Shown here: positions 1 to 37,734 of the stretch, piece after piece
Layout: each line of letters starts with the position of its first letter
Position numbering within the stretch: the first letter of the stretch is position 1
Assembly (NCBI GenBank): GCA_963924555.1
Contig: OZ004591.1
Span: forward strand, 6,386,001 to 6,450,000
Length of the DNA: 64,000 bases
From: Crambe crambe
Lineage: Eukaryota; Porifera; Demospongiae; Poecilosclerida; Crambeidae
Reading direction: 5' to 3'
The notes under the pieces: model-generated
The model's database searches: none
The model's input: the letters and a program-made list of their open reading frames with translations, nothing else
Told to the model about the DNA's origin: nothing
Translations under genes and position numbers: made by a program

Positions 1-27318
<27,318 letters not shown>

Positions 27319-27456
27319 TTTTTTGCTCAGTGATGAAATTCCCTTTCTATTTGCTTGCCTTTGGCGGTAAAAATAATAGATCAAAGACTTCACTTGCTTG
27401 TTTCTATGGAAACTTCAGTAGCGCGCGCAATCAATCAATTAATCAATCGAGCAAAA
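27319..27456. promoter_or_regulatory. Compact bidirectional promoter region
   Basis: Only 138 bases separate the start codons of two divergent genes, DNAH2 (minus) and the gasdermin-like gene (plus). Both promoters and 5' leaders must share or overlap this stretch. It contains the X-box and a short CpG-rich GCGCGCGC run. Two upstream in-frame ATGs for the plus gene (27355, 27406) also lie here; the second falls inside the X-box, so I prefer 27457. Confidence 0.6.
27400..27413. promoter_or_regulatory. RFX-type X-box between DNAH2 and the gasdermin-like gene
   Basis: GTTTCTATGGAAAC is an imperfect palindrome matching the RFX X-box (GTNNCC-AT-GGNAAC) with one mismatch in the left half. It lies 82 bases upstream of the DNAH2 ATG, in the usual position for ciliary gene X-boxes, and 44 bases upstream of the gasdermin-like ATG. 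RFX factors are known activators of ciliary genes in animals; the function here is inferred. Confidence 0.7.
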
Positions 27457-30400
27457 ATGCCTAAGGATACTCTCTTCAAGAAGATCGTTGGAAACATCTT
27501 ACCTACAGCCATTCCAGTGGATTTGGAGAAAGTAGATGAATTGACTGTTGGTAAAGTCCTTATCTATTCCAAAAAGCCGCGGAAATTGATCCCTATGCGC
27601 AAGCATGATTTGGCATTCACTGGCTGGTCGCTCCAAAGCTTGCTGACTGATGAGAAATTCTCCTTCACAACGGCTAGAAGTTACCTATTCGACTCGGGGA
27701 AAAACACCTCCTCTGCATCCGTTACAGTGGACTTGGATGCTAGCGTAGACATGAAGAGTGCGCTTCTAAAACTTGCATCGCTGGACACCGCTTTCAAATT
27801 CGATGTCGAAGAAGACAAGACTTTGACAGTCAGTTCAGACTTTGGAAAGATCACACACATATCTACTGATGTAGTCACTACTATACTCGGTGGTAAGCAT
27901 AGTGTCGACATTAATCATCCCATTGTGAAGAAAGCCATCGATTATGGAGGTAATATGTTTGTCGTCACTGCTGTCTATGAAGCAGAGCGTTGCAATCTCT
28001 CTGTCACCTTGTCCAAGGATAAGAAAGAAAAAGGAGGTGCTGCTAATGACAAGGATACCAAGGACAGCAGTTCAGAGAATGTGGAGGATAAACATGGCTA
28101 TACTCAAGGTATGTTTTTTTTATTGTGTTGTTGTTTTTTGCTGACAGTGTGTCTGTCATAAAAACTTTTTTTCTTTCTTTCAGTTATTAGTCGTGATCAA
28201 CCAACCCCCTTGGCCTATGTGGTGATGAAAGTCAACATTGATGCAAAGGGCGTGATCACCAGCAAACTCAATACTCGACTAAGTAGCAAACTCCAAGTAA
28301 GGGTTGTCTTATAGTGTGGTGTGTACTTAGGCACTTGGAATGAGACACCATTGCATCACTTACTATAGTTAGTGTGGTGTGTACTGGAATAAGACACATT
28401 GCATCACTTACTACAGTTACCATGGTGTGTATCTAGTTACTCATAGTACTTTGACCTTTAGGCAGCACTCGATACTTGTGTGTTGAGCTTATTTACAAAT
28501 GAGTACTACTCCAGTGTTGAACATGCTGCTTAGCAAGCTTATAGCTAGAGCATGCTTCCTCTGGTGATCCTAGCGACAGTGACAGTTTCTTGCTTGCAGT
28601 GTACCACTTGAGTATCATAGCTGGAGATGTCAGTGAACATGAGCATAATGTTGAGCACCTTGTTCAAAGACATGTATACTGCTTACTGCTAATATGCTAT
28701 GTATTGCTAGGGAATTCAGGGGGCTCCAAAATCAGACCCCTACCAAGGCTGGGTGGTTATAGAAGTCGATGCCACAAAGGTGAGGGTGTGAAGTACTGAG
28801 CTTACTTTCTCACGTATGCATGTAGCAGATCTTGACGCTTTAGGATTGATGGCATTGTATATGGATAAATGCATACACACGCAGAGCTCAGAAGATCCGT
28901 CCAATAGCAAAGCTAGTCCAGGGGACACTGCTATAAGGCAGGAAATCTCCCATGATCTGGGAACAGTACCACAAAATAGAAGTGACAGTGTGAGTGAGGT
29001 CAACTTCCAAGGTACCATAAGTGAGACCTTTGATTTTGTACACACATGCACAAACATTTCTAGGAAAATTTCGTGGGTAGAAATATTTCGCAGATTTTGT
29101 ACCCTTGAAAAAGGAATTGTTTCCACATTCCAAAATTCCACACTTTGGAACTTGCCAATGAAGCTAGATTTCAGGATGGTTGTCCATAAGGAATGAGAAA
29201 TAGGTAGTGGCTTACAAGGGCCTAATGTCCTATTCAATCCATGCAGTTGTGTAAACCATAGGACAAACTGTATCCACCTATTCCCCTAACCTTCCTGACA
29301 ACCAACCTGCAATGGACAGTTAGAGTGGATTGCAGTGATCTTGCAACATGAAATTCAGAACACCAAACCAAAATTTACATAGCCTCCTTTCAAAGGACTT
29401 AATCGTGGCTTTAAAGTTGGGCTACTAAAATAAAGTTGGTTGTCCAACTGTAAGATGCAAAATCTAAAAGAGTGGTGTAAACTTGAGGCTGTTCCTGAAT
29501 AGATGTGTGGCTTTTCCTCAAGTAGTCAATTTACGCTTTACATTTGGACAACCAACTTGCAAATTTTGGTTTGGTGTTCTGAATTTCATGTCACTGCAAT
29601 CCACTGTACTAAGCTCTCCATAGTTACTTGCCACCCTCAAGGAAGACACTGCCTGTTCAGAATTTATTCCTCTGACTTGCAGATCAGCTACCCGTATTCG
29701 ACCCCTTCATCCGAGATTCCCTCTGCTGTAGTGGACAAGCCTTTAGGAGCAGCCCAGGGCACAAATGAAACAGACTCAATGCCCGATGAACACTACCTCT
29801 ATAGCCTCAAGGACTTCCAGCCTTTTGAGAGCAAGACATATCGAGGTGAGTTTTTTAGAGCAAGACATATCGAGGTAAACTCACCCTGTAACTAAGGAAC
29901 ATTAGCCATTCACCTTAAGTCTGAAAACCCTGTGAAGAAAGATATGATTGGTGGCAGGTGGGGTCCACACAGTCATAATGTCTATTTGGAAAACAGAATC
30001 CTTTTTTTTTTCCACTACGGTCTTCCCCCACCCCACCCCACCCACTTTTGCTGACCTTTTGAACCCACGTATGTAGGTATACTCAACGAGTCTAAGAACT
30101 GGGTGATGCCATTGGTTGCTAATGCCAAGCTGCAAGAGGCACTGTTGAAGTACACAAAGCCTCCGCGCACATACGAGAGGCTCAATGAACTCTCTGCTTA
30201 TGTGAGTAGCAGCTAAACAGTTCTAGTAGAGTGGAACTGATAAGGAACACTCTGAAAGAGGACAAACCTCTCAATCTTGTGTACATCCAACCTGGCTGGG
30301 TCCCAAGTGTGTCCATTGCAGTACAGTGAAGCATGTTTACTGTGGGTCATGAGCAAATGGCCTTAATAGGAGGGTGGTCTCTCTAGGAGGGGGAGGGGGA

Positions 30401-31387
30401 ATGCAGCCTTATTGGTGAGTGAAGTGAGCCACCTAGTACCTGGGAGTCAAATGAGGGGCTACTATATTTTGTAGGTTCTTCCTAGTAGTATCATCTAATG
30501 CTTAATGAGTGAATCTCAAGAATGTGGTAAAGGTTTCACGAGTATGTATACGGAGCTTCTCCATATTTGTTACTAGTGTGTGCAAATGTGAGGGTTACTT
30601 AGCAGGATTTGAAATGAATCCACTTATTTAATGCTCTGCATTCTCTAGTTTCTTGAAGTGGGTAACTCCATGCGTTCTGGTGGTCCCATCCCTCCAAACA
30701 AGCTGAAAGATGTGGAACCTATCGTTGAAGCCCTCAGCACAGACCCCGAGCAGAGGCTGGACGAGATCACCTCAGTCATCGTGGTGGCTGAGGCAGCTGA
30801 CGAGTTTCCCCAGCACATTGTGCAAAAGATCATTGAACTGCCTGCAGATAAGAGAAAACTGCTGATGGATGTGGTGAGTTCTCTAAAAGATTATGGATTG
30901 GGGGGAGGTTATTACTACCTCTCCCCCTGGGTCCTACATTATTGGATTGACCACTTATCAGTCTGGAATAAAGGAATAAGTGTTATTAGGAATAGCCTTT
31001 CACATTGGTCTCATTACAGGGTGGTGTGGTGTCATGGTTATGAATAAGTGTTGTTAGGAATAGCCTTTCATTGGTCTCATTACGGGTGGTCTGGTATCAT
31101 TACAGGATGGTCTGATTATTAGACTGATGTCATGGCTTATGCTAATGGTGTAATCTTTATTTCTTTCTCCTCAGATTCTGGACACACCCTATGAAGTTTA
31201 CAAGCACGTCTACATAGGGGAGGGTCCTTTTGAGGACCCGGAACTGAACCCCATCATGCGTCGCATGGGTTTCGACATCCCCCCAGGCACTGGCAACAAT
31301 CTTCTCCACACTCGACGAGACTCTGAAGAAGAGGAGGACATGTTATCGGCTGCCCTTCTCCTCCTCCTGGGATCAGAGAAGAAATAA
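27457..31387 (+). CDS. Gasdermin-like pore-forming protein (GSDME/pejvakin type)
   Basis: Seven exons: 27457-28108, 28184-28296, 28711-28779, 29683-29845, 30077-30201, 30649-30873 and 31175-31387. They sum to exactly 520 codons (519 aa), close to GSDME length. The N-terminal half follows the gasdermin pattern: LFKKI at the start, IPVDLEKVDELTVGKVLIYSKK, LAFTGWSLQSLL, then DVVTTILGGKHSVDINHPIV and GGNMFVVTAVYE, and TPLAYVVMKVNIDAKG (the 'AYGVIEL' strand). A Lys/Asp/Ser-rich loop (about residues 185-217) interrupts it. A linker follows with TDSMPDEHYL (Asp313), placed like the caspase site of vertebrate GSDME. The rest (about 320-519) is mostly helical and would be the autoinhibitory half. Gasdermin N-domains form membrane pores in lytic cell death. 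The assignment rests on remembered family patterns, not a search. The stop codon overlaps AATAAA. Confidence 0.78.
28297..28710 (+). other. Gasdermin-like gene intron 2 with short tandem repeat
   Basis: About 28,313-28,430 holds 2-3 imperfect copies of a unit containing TGTGGTGTGTACT, AGACACATTGCATCACTTACT and AGTTA. Nothing else is recognised. Confidence 0.6.
29324..29605. repeat. Foldback element with ~50-base arms in gasdermin-like intron 3
   Basis: The left arm AGTGGATTGCAGTGA, then CATGAAATTCAGAACACCAA ACCAAAATTT (29324-29378), is repeated in inverted orientation at about 29554-29605. The left arm has an eight-base insertion. Ends and arms suggest a MITE-type palindrome. The remaining intron 3 (28780-29682) shows no exon. 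Confidence 0.85.
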
Positions 31388-31418
31388 AGATATGAATGTG
31401 CATTGATAGCTAGCTTGT

Positions 31419-31452
31419 TGTTGTTGTTGTTGTTGTTGTTGTTATTGTTGTC
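31419..31452. repeat. (GTT)n microsatellite
   Basis: About eleven TTG/GTT units just after the gasdermin-like stop. The same (GTT)n lies after each broken gasdermin 3' end at about 37,490, 47,016, 53,040 and 61,090, marking homologous positions in the tandem units. Confidence 0.95.
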
Positions 31453-31625
31453 GTTCACTTTTTAAAAACTAATTGTGTATACAATTGCTGTTCTCTATCG
31501 TGGTATCCACTGTCAGTGTGGGTTGGTAACTATTTATAGTTGCTATTTTTAGTACTAACTAGGCTAACTACATGTGGCTGATCTAAAATCAGATAAGTAA
31601 TTCAAAGTTCAGAACTGGCTGAAAA

Positions 31626-34600
31626 ATGGACAGGTTCTGTACTCACAGAGTTTCTGTGGCCATTCTACTGCTGTTAGTGAACTTACTGGCTACTTCTAGT
31701 GGTGAAACAGTCTATATTAACGATGGTGAGACCCTGGAAGGTTACCTTTGCTCTCCAAGTGGAACTATCCCTCCTAATACGACTCTCTTCCTGAATAACT
31801 CAATGCTCTACATTGGAAATCATCAGGATATGGGATTCTGTCTTGTGGAGAATACCTCTGACATAACTATTGCTGCAGCCCCTGAACTTGGTAAAAATGG
31901 CGTCAAAATTAATCTTATACAATCAAGATTATTTGTACTTTTTAACGTCACAAACCTTACCATGTCTTCAATAACTCTCCAAACTAACACTTCTGCAGCT
32001 GACGTCCCACCTTCAGCTCTGAGGTATATTAATGACTCTAATCAATTCTTATACTATGACAAAGATACAAAAATGGGAATTCTCTTCAATCACTGCTCAA
32101 ATGTAGCCATACATAATGTTTACTCATGGTTCTCAATAATAGGAGTGAATTTGTGTGGTTACAGCTGCATAAATAACCCTGACAACAACCACATGCTGCT
32201 TTATTACTTAGACACTGTATTAATATCCAGTGAGCAATGTGATCTACATATCCAATCCAGTACAAGCATCTTAAATGGAGACTCGTTTGATATATCTCAA
32301 TTGAATAGCCGACCAAAACAAATGCCAGTAAAGAAGTTTGACTCATCTGCTCTAATGCTAACACAGCAAAATTTTAATGCAAATGTTCATATCAGTACTG
32401 GTATTGCACTTATTCTATTCGTGAATAGCATAACTGATTCTCATGTCAAAATTCAAGGACCCAGTTATGACTACTTTATCACTGGACCTATTGACGAAGC
32501 TTTACCAGCATTGAGTGTATATTTCTATGAGACTCCTAGTTTCAGCGAGTCAGTTAATCACATCATCGAATCACTACAAGTAAAAAATACTTCCCTCAGT
32601 GCATTACGAGTCTTCAGATCTCCTGGCCAACTATCACATCAGATTGCATTAGAAAATGTGTTTTTGTTGCGTGACAAAAATAATATTGTTCAATTCCCAT
32701 TAATAATAATGGCGACCCAAAAAAATGAAGGAAATTTATATGTGAATATGAAAAATGTGCATTTTCAAAGTCCTCGTTTTTTAGATGATGATTTTTTTCT
32801 AGCACAGGATTCAGTCTACTTTGCTAATATAAGAAACATTACAATGACAGGCAATAACTTCTTTAATACCAGCAATGGTGGGTCAGTGATAAATGTTATA
32901 TCAAGTAATCTAACACTGACTGGAGACCTGACTGTCAGTAATGGTAATGCATTTCAAGGTGGAGGGATAAGGCTTGATGAATCTTCAACTCTGTTTCTGA
33001 AAGAGCCTTTGAGAGCACAGTTCACTAACAACACAGCCCATCAAGGAAGTGCTATATACGTGGCACAAAGCCATCTCGAACTTAAACAGACTAGAAGTCT
33101 AATACAGATATTGCCCAATCAAGTTTATTCATGGCATAATATCAGTAATATCAATATTGCACTTCACTTTGAAAACAATCTGGATCAGAGTTTGAATAGA
33201 ATCGTTTCAATGCATGCACCACAGTTGAACTTCTTGTATGATCAAACATTTCTTTTTGACCGTAAATCTTGGGATGAACCTCATTCACAGTATGCTTACA
33301 CGACACTATTTGATGCCATGTTCAAAGCTGATGACATTGATAAATACACTTCACTTTCCAATGGGATCTGCACAAAAGTACGCAAAGGGCCATGGAATTG
33401 TACATATATTGATTTATACTATCATAACCTAGTGGAAGATATGCCTATTCCTCAATATTTGCTGCAAATCCATACCTATCCAGGAGAAGAGATTTTCTCT
33501 GTATTGCATACGGGAAATCAAGATTTCAGTATTATACATTGTGATTCCTTCGCAAAAGTAAACTCCGAGTACTATTCATTAACTAGAAGTACTTCAACTT
33601 TGTTATTTACATTCTTCAACAAAAAAGGGGAAGACCTTTGTTTTGTAATTCTTGTCTTGAACAGAGAAATCCAAGAAATGTCACCATTCATAGAAGTGCA
33701 TATGAATGCAACATGTCCCCCTGGCTTCTATCTGAATGACAAAGGTTATTGTGATTGTGTATCAGCACTGCGAAGTCACCATTACAAGTGCAACATCAGT
33801 AGTCGAATCTTTACGAGTCCTGAAGGTTACTGGACTGGCTATAATGCTACCTCTTACACTATCACATTCAGCAGTCATTGTCCACCTGATTACTGCAATC
33901 AAAGCTTTCATAATTTTCTTATGGACAATTCTATCACTGATTTATCCTGCCTAAATAGCCGCTCTGGGGTCATATGTGGTCAGTGCAAGAGGGAGAACTA
34001 CACTGTCCATAGTGCCGTATTTGGATCTGATGCCTGCTCTGATGATTGCACTGATGTTTATCTCTTGACTCTCCTAGCTTATGCCTTAGCTGGATTCCTT
34101 CTAGTGGCAGTTCTCTTTGCATTGAAGCTGACAGTGGCTGTTGGTACTATCAATGGAGTCATCTTCTATGCCAACATCCTAGGTCTATCAATGGATAAAC
34201 TAACTGAAGGTCACCACGGACCACATTTGACATTCTTTCGTATTGTGATCTCACTACTCAACCTTGACCTGGGCTTCCCACTCTGCTTCTATAAGGGAAT
34301 GACTACTACTGATAAGGTAGGACTCCAGTTCGTATTTCCCATGTACATATGGGGCATTGTCATTGGAATGATAATAGTAGCAAAATATTCCATCAGATTT
34401 GCAAACCGTATTTCAAATTCTGCAGTCCCAGTTCTTGCCACTTTATTCTATTTGTCATTTCCTAAACTTCTACGTACAGTGATTGACATAACGACTCATT
34501 CTACCATCAATCTGGTGGTATTTGATCCTGATAAGAACAACTCTTACATGAACAGAGAAGAGACAGTGTGGTTTTATAATGGTGAAGAATATGGCAAAGG

Positions 34601-35255
34601 TGTGCATGGCTTTTATCTGTTCCTTGCCTCAGTATTCATCCTCTTCTTCCTACTCTACACCATTTTAACCACCTTCTCCTCTTGCTTTATGAGGTTCAAG
34701 CTAGTCAACAAATTCAAGCCTTTGCTTGATGCTTATGGTGGTCCTTTTAAAGATAAATGGAAGTTCTGGTTTGGACTTCGTCTTTGGGTAACAGTCTTGA
34801 TCTTTTCAGTCAGTGGTGCCCTACGAGGAACTAATTATGATGATCTTTTCGTCTTCAACATCGTAATTCTTTCGATCTTCGTCGTGATCCAAAGCTTCGT
34901 ACGTCCATTCAAATCCTCTTTTATTTTCATGATAGACATATTTTTCATGATTAACTACTGGTTGATCATCGAGTTTTATTTGCTCACAGTCTTCAAGCCC
35001 ATCTTTCTTGGAGTGTACATCTTCCTACTAAGTGCAGCAATTCTTGTCTTAATTCTTGTTGTGTTCTCTCACTTTTGCTACATGTACATCTATACTAAGA
35101 ATCCAGGAGTGTTTCTCCGAGTGAAGACAAAGTTTTGTAGAAGATTTGTGAGGTATAAAAGGATTGAAGATCAAGTGAATGAAGAAGAAGCCGATATACT
35201 AATATTCAGTGCAGCTGAAGAACGAGAACAAATGTTAAATGTTATTAATGTTTGA
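31626..35255 (+). CDS. Beta-helix ectodomain multi-span membrane protein, copy 1
   Basis: A single uninterrupted frame of 1,209 residues; I know no function for it. A signal peptide (about residues 1-26, ending LLATSSG) precedes a large ectodomain with many N-glycosylation sites. Short Asn/Ile/Val-rich repeats such as NITMTGNNFFNTSNGGSVINV and GNAFQGGGIRLDESSTLFL resemble right-handed beta-helix or bacterial PMP-like rungs (about 60-480). A Cys-rich neck (about 690-820; CPPGFYLNDKGYCDC, CGQCKRENYTVHSAVFGSDAC) leads into about 8-10 hydrophobic helices (about 820-1150), with GTINGVIFYANILG, LNLDLGFPLCFYKGM and LQFVFPMYIWGIVIG. A charged tail (ERIEDQ.NEEEADI type) ends it. Similar uncharacterised proteins occur widely in invertebrate genomes. 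It lies 238 bases downstream of the gasdermin-like stop. A cell-surface receptor or channel role is inference. Confidence 0.9.
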   Translation: MDRFCTHRVSVAILLLLVNLLATSSGETVYINDGETLEGYLCSPSGTIPPNTTLFLNNSMLYIGNHQDMGFCLVENTSDITIAAAPELGKNGVKINLIQSRLFVLFNVTNLTMSSITLQTNTSAADVPPSALRYINDSNQFLYYDKDTKMGILFNHCSNVAIHNVYSWFSIIGVNLCGYSCINNPDNNHMLLYYLDTVLISSEQCDLHIQSSTSILNGDSFDISQLNSRPKQMPVKKFDSSALMLTQQNFNANVHISTGIALILFVNSITDSHVKIQGPSYDYFITGPIDEALPALSVYFYETPSFSESVNHIIESLQVKNTSLSALRVFRSPGQLSHQIALENVFLLRDKNNIVQFPLIIMATQKNEGNLYVNMKNVHFQSPRFLDDDFFLAQDSVYFANIRNITMTGNNFFNTSNGGSVINVISSNLTLTGDLTVSNGNAFQGGGIRLDESSTLFLKEPLRAQFTNNTAHQGSAIYVAQSHLELKQTRSLIQILPNQVYSWHNISNINIALHFENNLDQSLNRIVSMHAPQLNFLYDQTFLFDRKSWDEPHSQYAYTTLFDAMFKADDIDKYTSLSNGICTKVRKGPWNCTYIDLYYHNLVEDMPIPQYLLQIHTYPGEEIFSVLHTGNQDFSIIHCDSFAKVNSEYYSLTRSTSTLLFTFFNKKGEDLCFVILVLNREIQEMSPFIEVHMNATCPPGFYLNDKGYCDCVSALRSHHYKCNISSRIFTSPEGYWTGYNATSYTITFSSHCPPDYCNQSFHNFLMDNSITDLSCLNSRSGVICGQCKRENYTVHSAVFGSDACSDDCTDVYLLTLLAYALAGFLLVAVLFALKLTVAVGTINGVIFYANILGLSMDKLTEGHHGPHLTFFRIVISLLNLDLGFPLCFYKGMTTTDKVGLQFVFPMYIWGIVIGMIIVAKYSIRFANRISNSAVPVLATLFYLSFPKLLRTVIDITTHSTINLVVFDPDKNNSYMNREETVWFYNGEEYGKGVHGFYLFLASVFILFFLLYTILTTFSSCFMRFKLVNKFKPLLDAYGGPFKDKWKFWFGLRLWVTVLIFSVSGALRGTNYDDLFVFNIVILSIFVVIQSFVRPFKSSFIFMIDIFFMINYWLIIEFYLLTVFKPIFLGVYIFLLSAAILVLILVVFSHFCYMYIYTKNPGVFLRVKTKFCRRFVRYKRIEDQVNEEEADILIFSAAEEREQMLNVINV

Positions 35256-35930
35256 TACACTTAGTAAGTTTAAGAAGTGTGAGTTGGTTTATTATTTGTT
35301 ATAATTTTGGCTGTATTTTTTTTTTTTTTTTTTAGTATGCTATTATTTGCTACTGTTTTCAATGTTCCTAGGCCTTTTTATGAAGTTACGTACCATTCTC
35401 AGTTTTAGTGTGTATTAATTTTGCTGCTATATTCTGATTATCTTGATCCTTTAATCTATCTACAAAAGGTCATTGTGGCAAAGTCACTGGTATTATGTGC
35501 ATCAGATGCCATGGGATTCTCAAATACCTGCAATAAGTTCTGTGACATGCTGGAGAGTTAAGGTTCTAAAAATTGCTCAAGCAGAATTTATTAGAAGAAA
35601 CAATGATTTCATACCAGTTCTGTCAACTTTGGCCAGTGATTTTTGTGCTGCAATTCATTTAGATACCACCTGCACAAGATTTTAAAAACCGATTTTATTG
35701 ACTGGTTGCAGCTATGATTAACTATACCTTTGCAGGTTCAGTGGTGAGACTTCCAGTATCAAATAGGCTGTAGTCTTAAGAGGCTCCTGGTGCACTTTCT
35801 TTGTCCCAAATTACCATTTCTTTCAACCTTGGACTTTAAACTTTTCACATTCCAGACTCTTCACTTTTCATAATTTTGGATTGCTTGCACTGTACATAAA
35901 TTTCCTGTGATATATCTTTTGGGAGGTAGT
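35256..35930. other. Spacer after copy 1
   Basis: 3' flanking sequence of the receptor-like gene with a T run near 35,318-35,335. Parts of it (about 35,480-35,790) recur after copy 2 (about 41,730-42,200). No coding potential is supported. Confidence 0.6.
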
Positions 35931-36175
35931 CACAAAGTATCCCTCAGGCATAGCTCAAATAATCATCTGTCAAAGAAGAGGAGAATTGAACCTCCAGTTA
36001 GAGATAGACAAGTACAATGGAGCTGCACAGCTATGCACAAGCACTCGGATGAGAAATAGAAATCAGGATTTCTATACTTGCAACATTCAATAACACGCCT
36101 TTCTCTTCACTGGTCATTCAGAGTGCAAGCAGTTATGATCCTGAAGGTGTCAAACTGCAGGGACAGGTTAAGTAG
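35931..36175 (-). pseudogene. RNASEH2B 3' exon fragments
   Basis: This block is homologous to the RNASEH2B-like exons at 42,391-42,915 and to the fragment at 43,895-44,160. It contains the reverse complement of the DDYLSYAC-type exon and pieces of the exon encoding the FGIITACT region. The frames are broken, so it is a leftover from the tandem duplication. Confidence 0.6.
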
Positions 36176-36268
36176 CTATACTATTAATAATAGCTAGGTA
36201 TTATTATGAAGCCACGATGTGTACCCATGGTGTACAGTCCAAATGAACACTAACATTATCATAGCTAT

Positions 36269-36556
36269 ACTTCAGTTGGGTGATTAGCTACTTACCTCAT
36301 AGGCAGAGGAACCGTGGAGACAGTTGGGTGATTAGCTACTCACATCATAGGCAGAGGAACCGTGGGGGCAGTTGGGTGATTAGCTACTTACATCATAGGC
36401 AGAGGAACCGTGGGGGCAGTTGGGTGATTAGCTACTTACATCATAGGCAGAGGAAGTGATTAGCTACTTACCTCATAGGCAGAGGAACCGTGGAGACAGT
36501 GGGGGCAGTTGGGTGATTAGCTACTTACCTCATAGGCAGAGGAACCGTGGAGACAG
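36269..36556. repeat. ~50-base minisatellite, about six copies
   Basis: Direct copies of a unit carrying CAGTTGGGTGATTAGCTACT and CATAGGCAGAGGAACCGTGG. One copy is shortened and some carry an extra GACAGTGGGG. Confidence 0.93.
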
Positions 36557-36829
36557 TGAGGGATTTCCCCCATACTTCAAAAGTTGTGGGGGACATTTCC
36601 CCATTGAAATAATCTTGACAGTGCATGTAAGATTAATTTTGATGCCATTTTCACCAAGTTCAGGGCTTGAGACTTCAGTACATAATCCATCTAGCTTTTG
36701 GGGTCAACCCTATAGCTACTTGCGATGCACTTGTAGTGATAGTAGCTAGTACATATGTGCACATGTGGAGGTTAGCAGGACTTGAGTTACACTCGTGAGT
36801 CCACTTGGTATTTCATTATTATCCTCTCA

Positions 36830-37462
36830 TTTTTTGAAGTGGGTAACTCCATGCATTCTGGTGGTTCTATCCCTCCGGCTTGGAAGGATGTGGACCAAGA
36901 CCCTCAGCATAGATCCCAAGCAGAGCTGGATGAGATAACCTCAGTCATTGTGGTGGCTGAGGCAGCTAAACACACTGTTAATGCCTCTCCCCCATCATTG
37001 GGATCTGGTACACTGTAAACATGAAAGTGTGTACTGCACACTAAATTGTCCCAATACACATGAACACTAAAAACTAAACAGTGTGTGTATTGGGATAAAA
37101 TGATGTGCAGTAAACACTTTCATTTTTACAGTGATAGTAACTGTTTAATGTGACCACTTATCAGTCGGGAATAAATGGTTTAGCTAACTAATGGAATAAG
37201 GTGCTGTTTAGGAATAGCCTTTCGAGTCTGATCATTAGACTGGTGTCGTGGTTATGCTAATGGTGTAATCTTTACTTCTTTCTCCTTGAAGTTCACAAGC
37301 ACGTCTACATGGGAGAGGGTCCTGAACCCCATCATGTGTCACATGGCCTCTAGACATTAGCAGCAATCTTGTCCCACACTCAACGAGATTCGGAAGAAAA
37401 GAAGGACATGTTATCAGCCACCCTTCTCCTCCTCCTGGGATGAGTGAAGAAAATAAAGACAT
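36830..37462 (+). pseudogene. Broken 3' end of the gasdermin-like gene, copy A
   Basis: 36830-36978 matches exon 6 (GNSMHSGGSIPP, LDEITSVIVVAEAA) with deletions. 37274-37462 matches exon 7 (HKHVYMGEGP) with a lost acceptor and a frameshift. It lies just upstream of copy 2 of the membrane protein, as the intact gene lies upstream of copy 1. Confidence 0.85.
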
Positions 37463-37489
37463 GAATGAGCATTGCTAGCTAGCTAGCTA

Positions 37490-37500
37490 GATTGTTGTTG

Positions 37501-37532
<32 letters not shown>

Positions 37533-37562
37533 GTTGTTGTTGTTGTTGCTGTTGTTGTTGTT
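37490..37562. repeat. (GTT)n/(GGT)n microsatellite
   Basis: A run of TTG, GGT and TTG units in the spacer between the broken gasdermin exon 7 and copy 2. Confidence 0.95.
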
Positions 37563-37734
37563 GAATCAACTGTGTATACAATTGCTATCTTGGTATATTC
37601 TTCTCCCAATACACACACTGATTTGTTTTTAATGTGTATTGGGACAATTTAATGTGCAGTACACACTTTCATGTTCACATATTGAGTAGCTATAAATATA
37701 GCTACATGTATTGCAAGTTCAGACTAGCTTGATA

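Noticed and set aside
27355-27456. Upstream in-frame ATGs for the gasdermin-like gene
   Set aside because: The 27406 ATG lies inside the X-box and the added residues do not resemble the family's N-terminus, so 27457 was chosen. The longer forms cannot be excluded.
28740-29237. Antisense frame of 165 codons in a gasdermin-like intron
   Set aside because: No recognisable motif, no start context and no splice logic; it overlaps intron sequence and a foldback region.
36269-36556. Regularly repeated units that could suggest a CRISPR array
   Set aside because: Units are contiguous minisatellite copies without unique spacers, and the window is eukaryotic.
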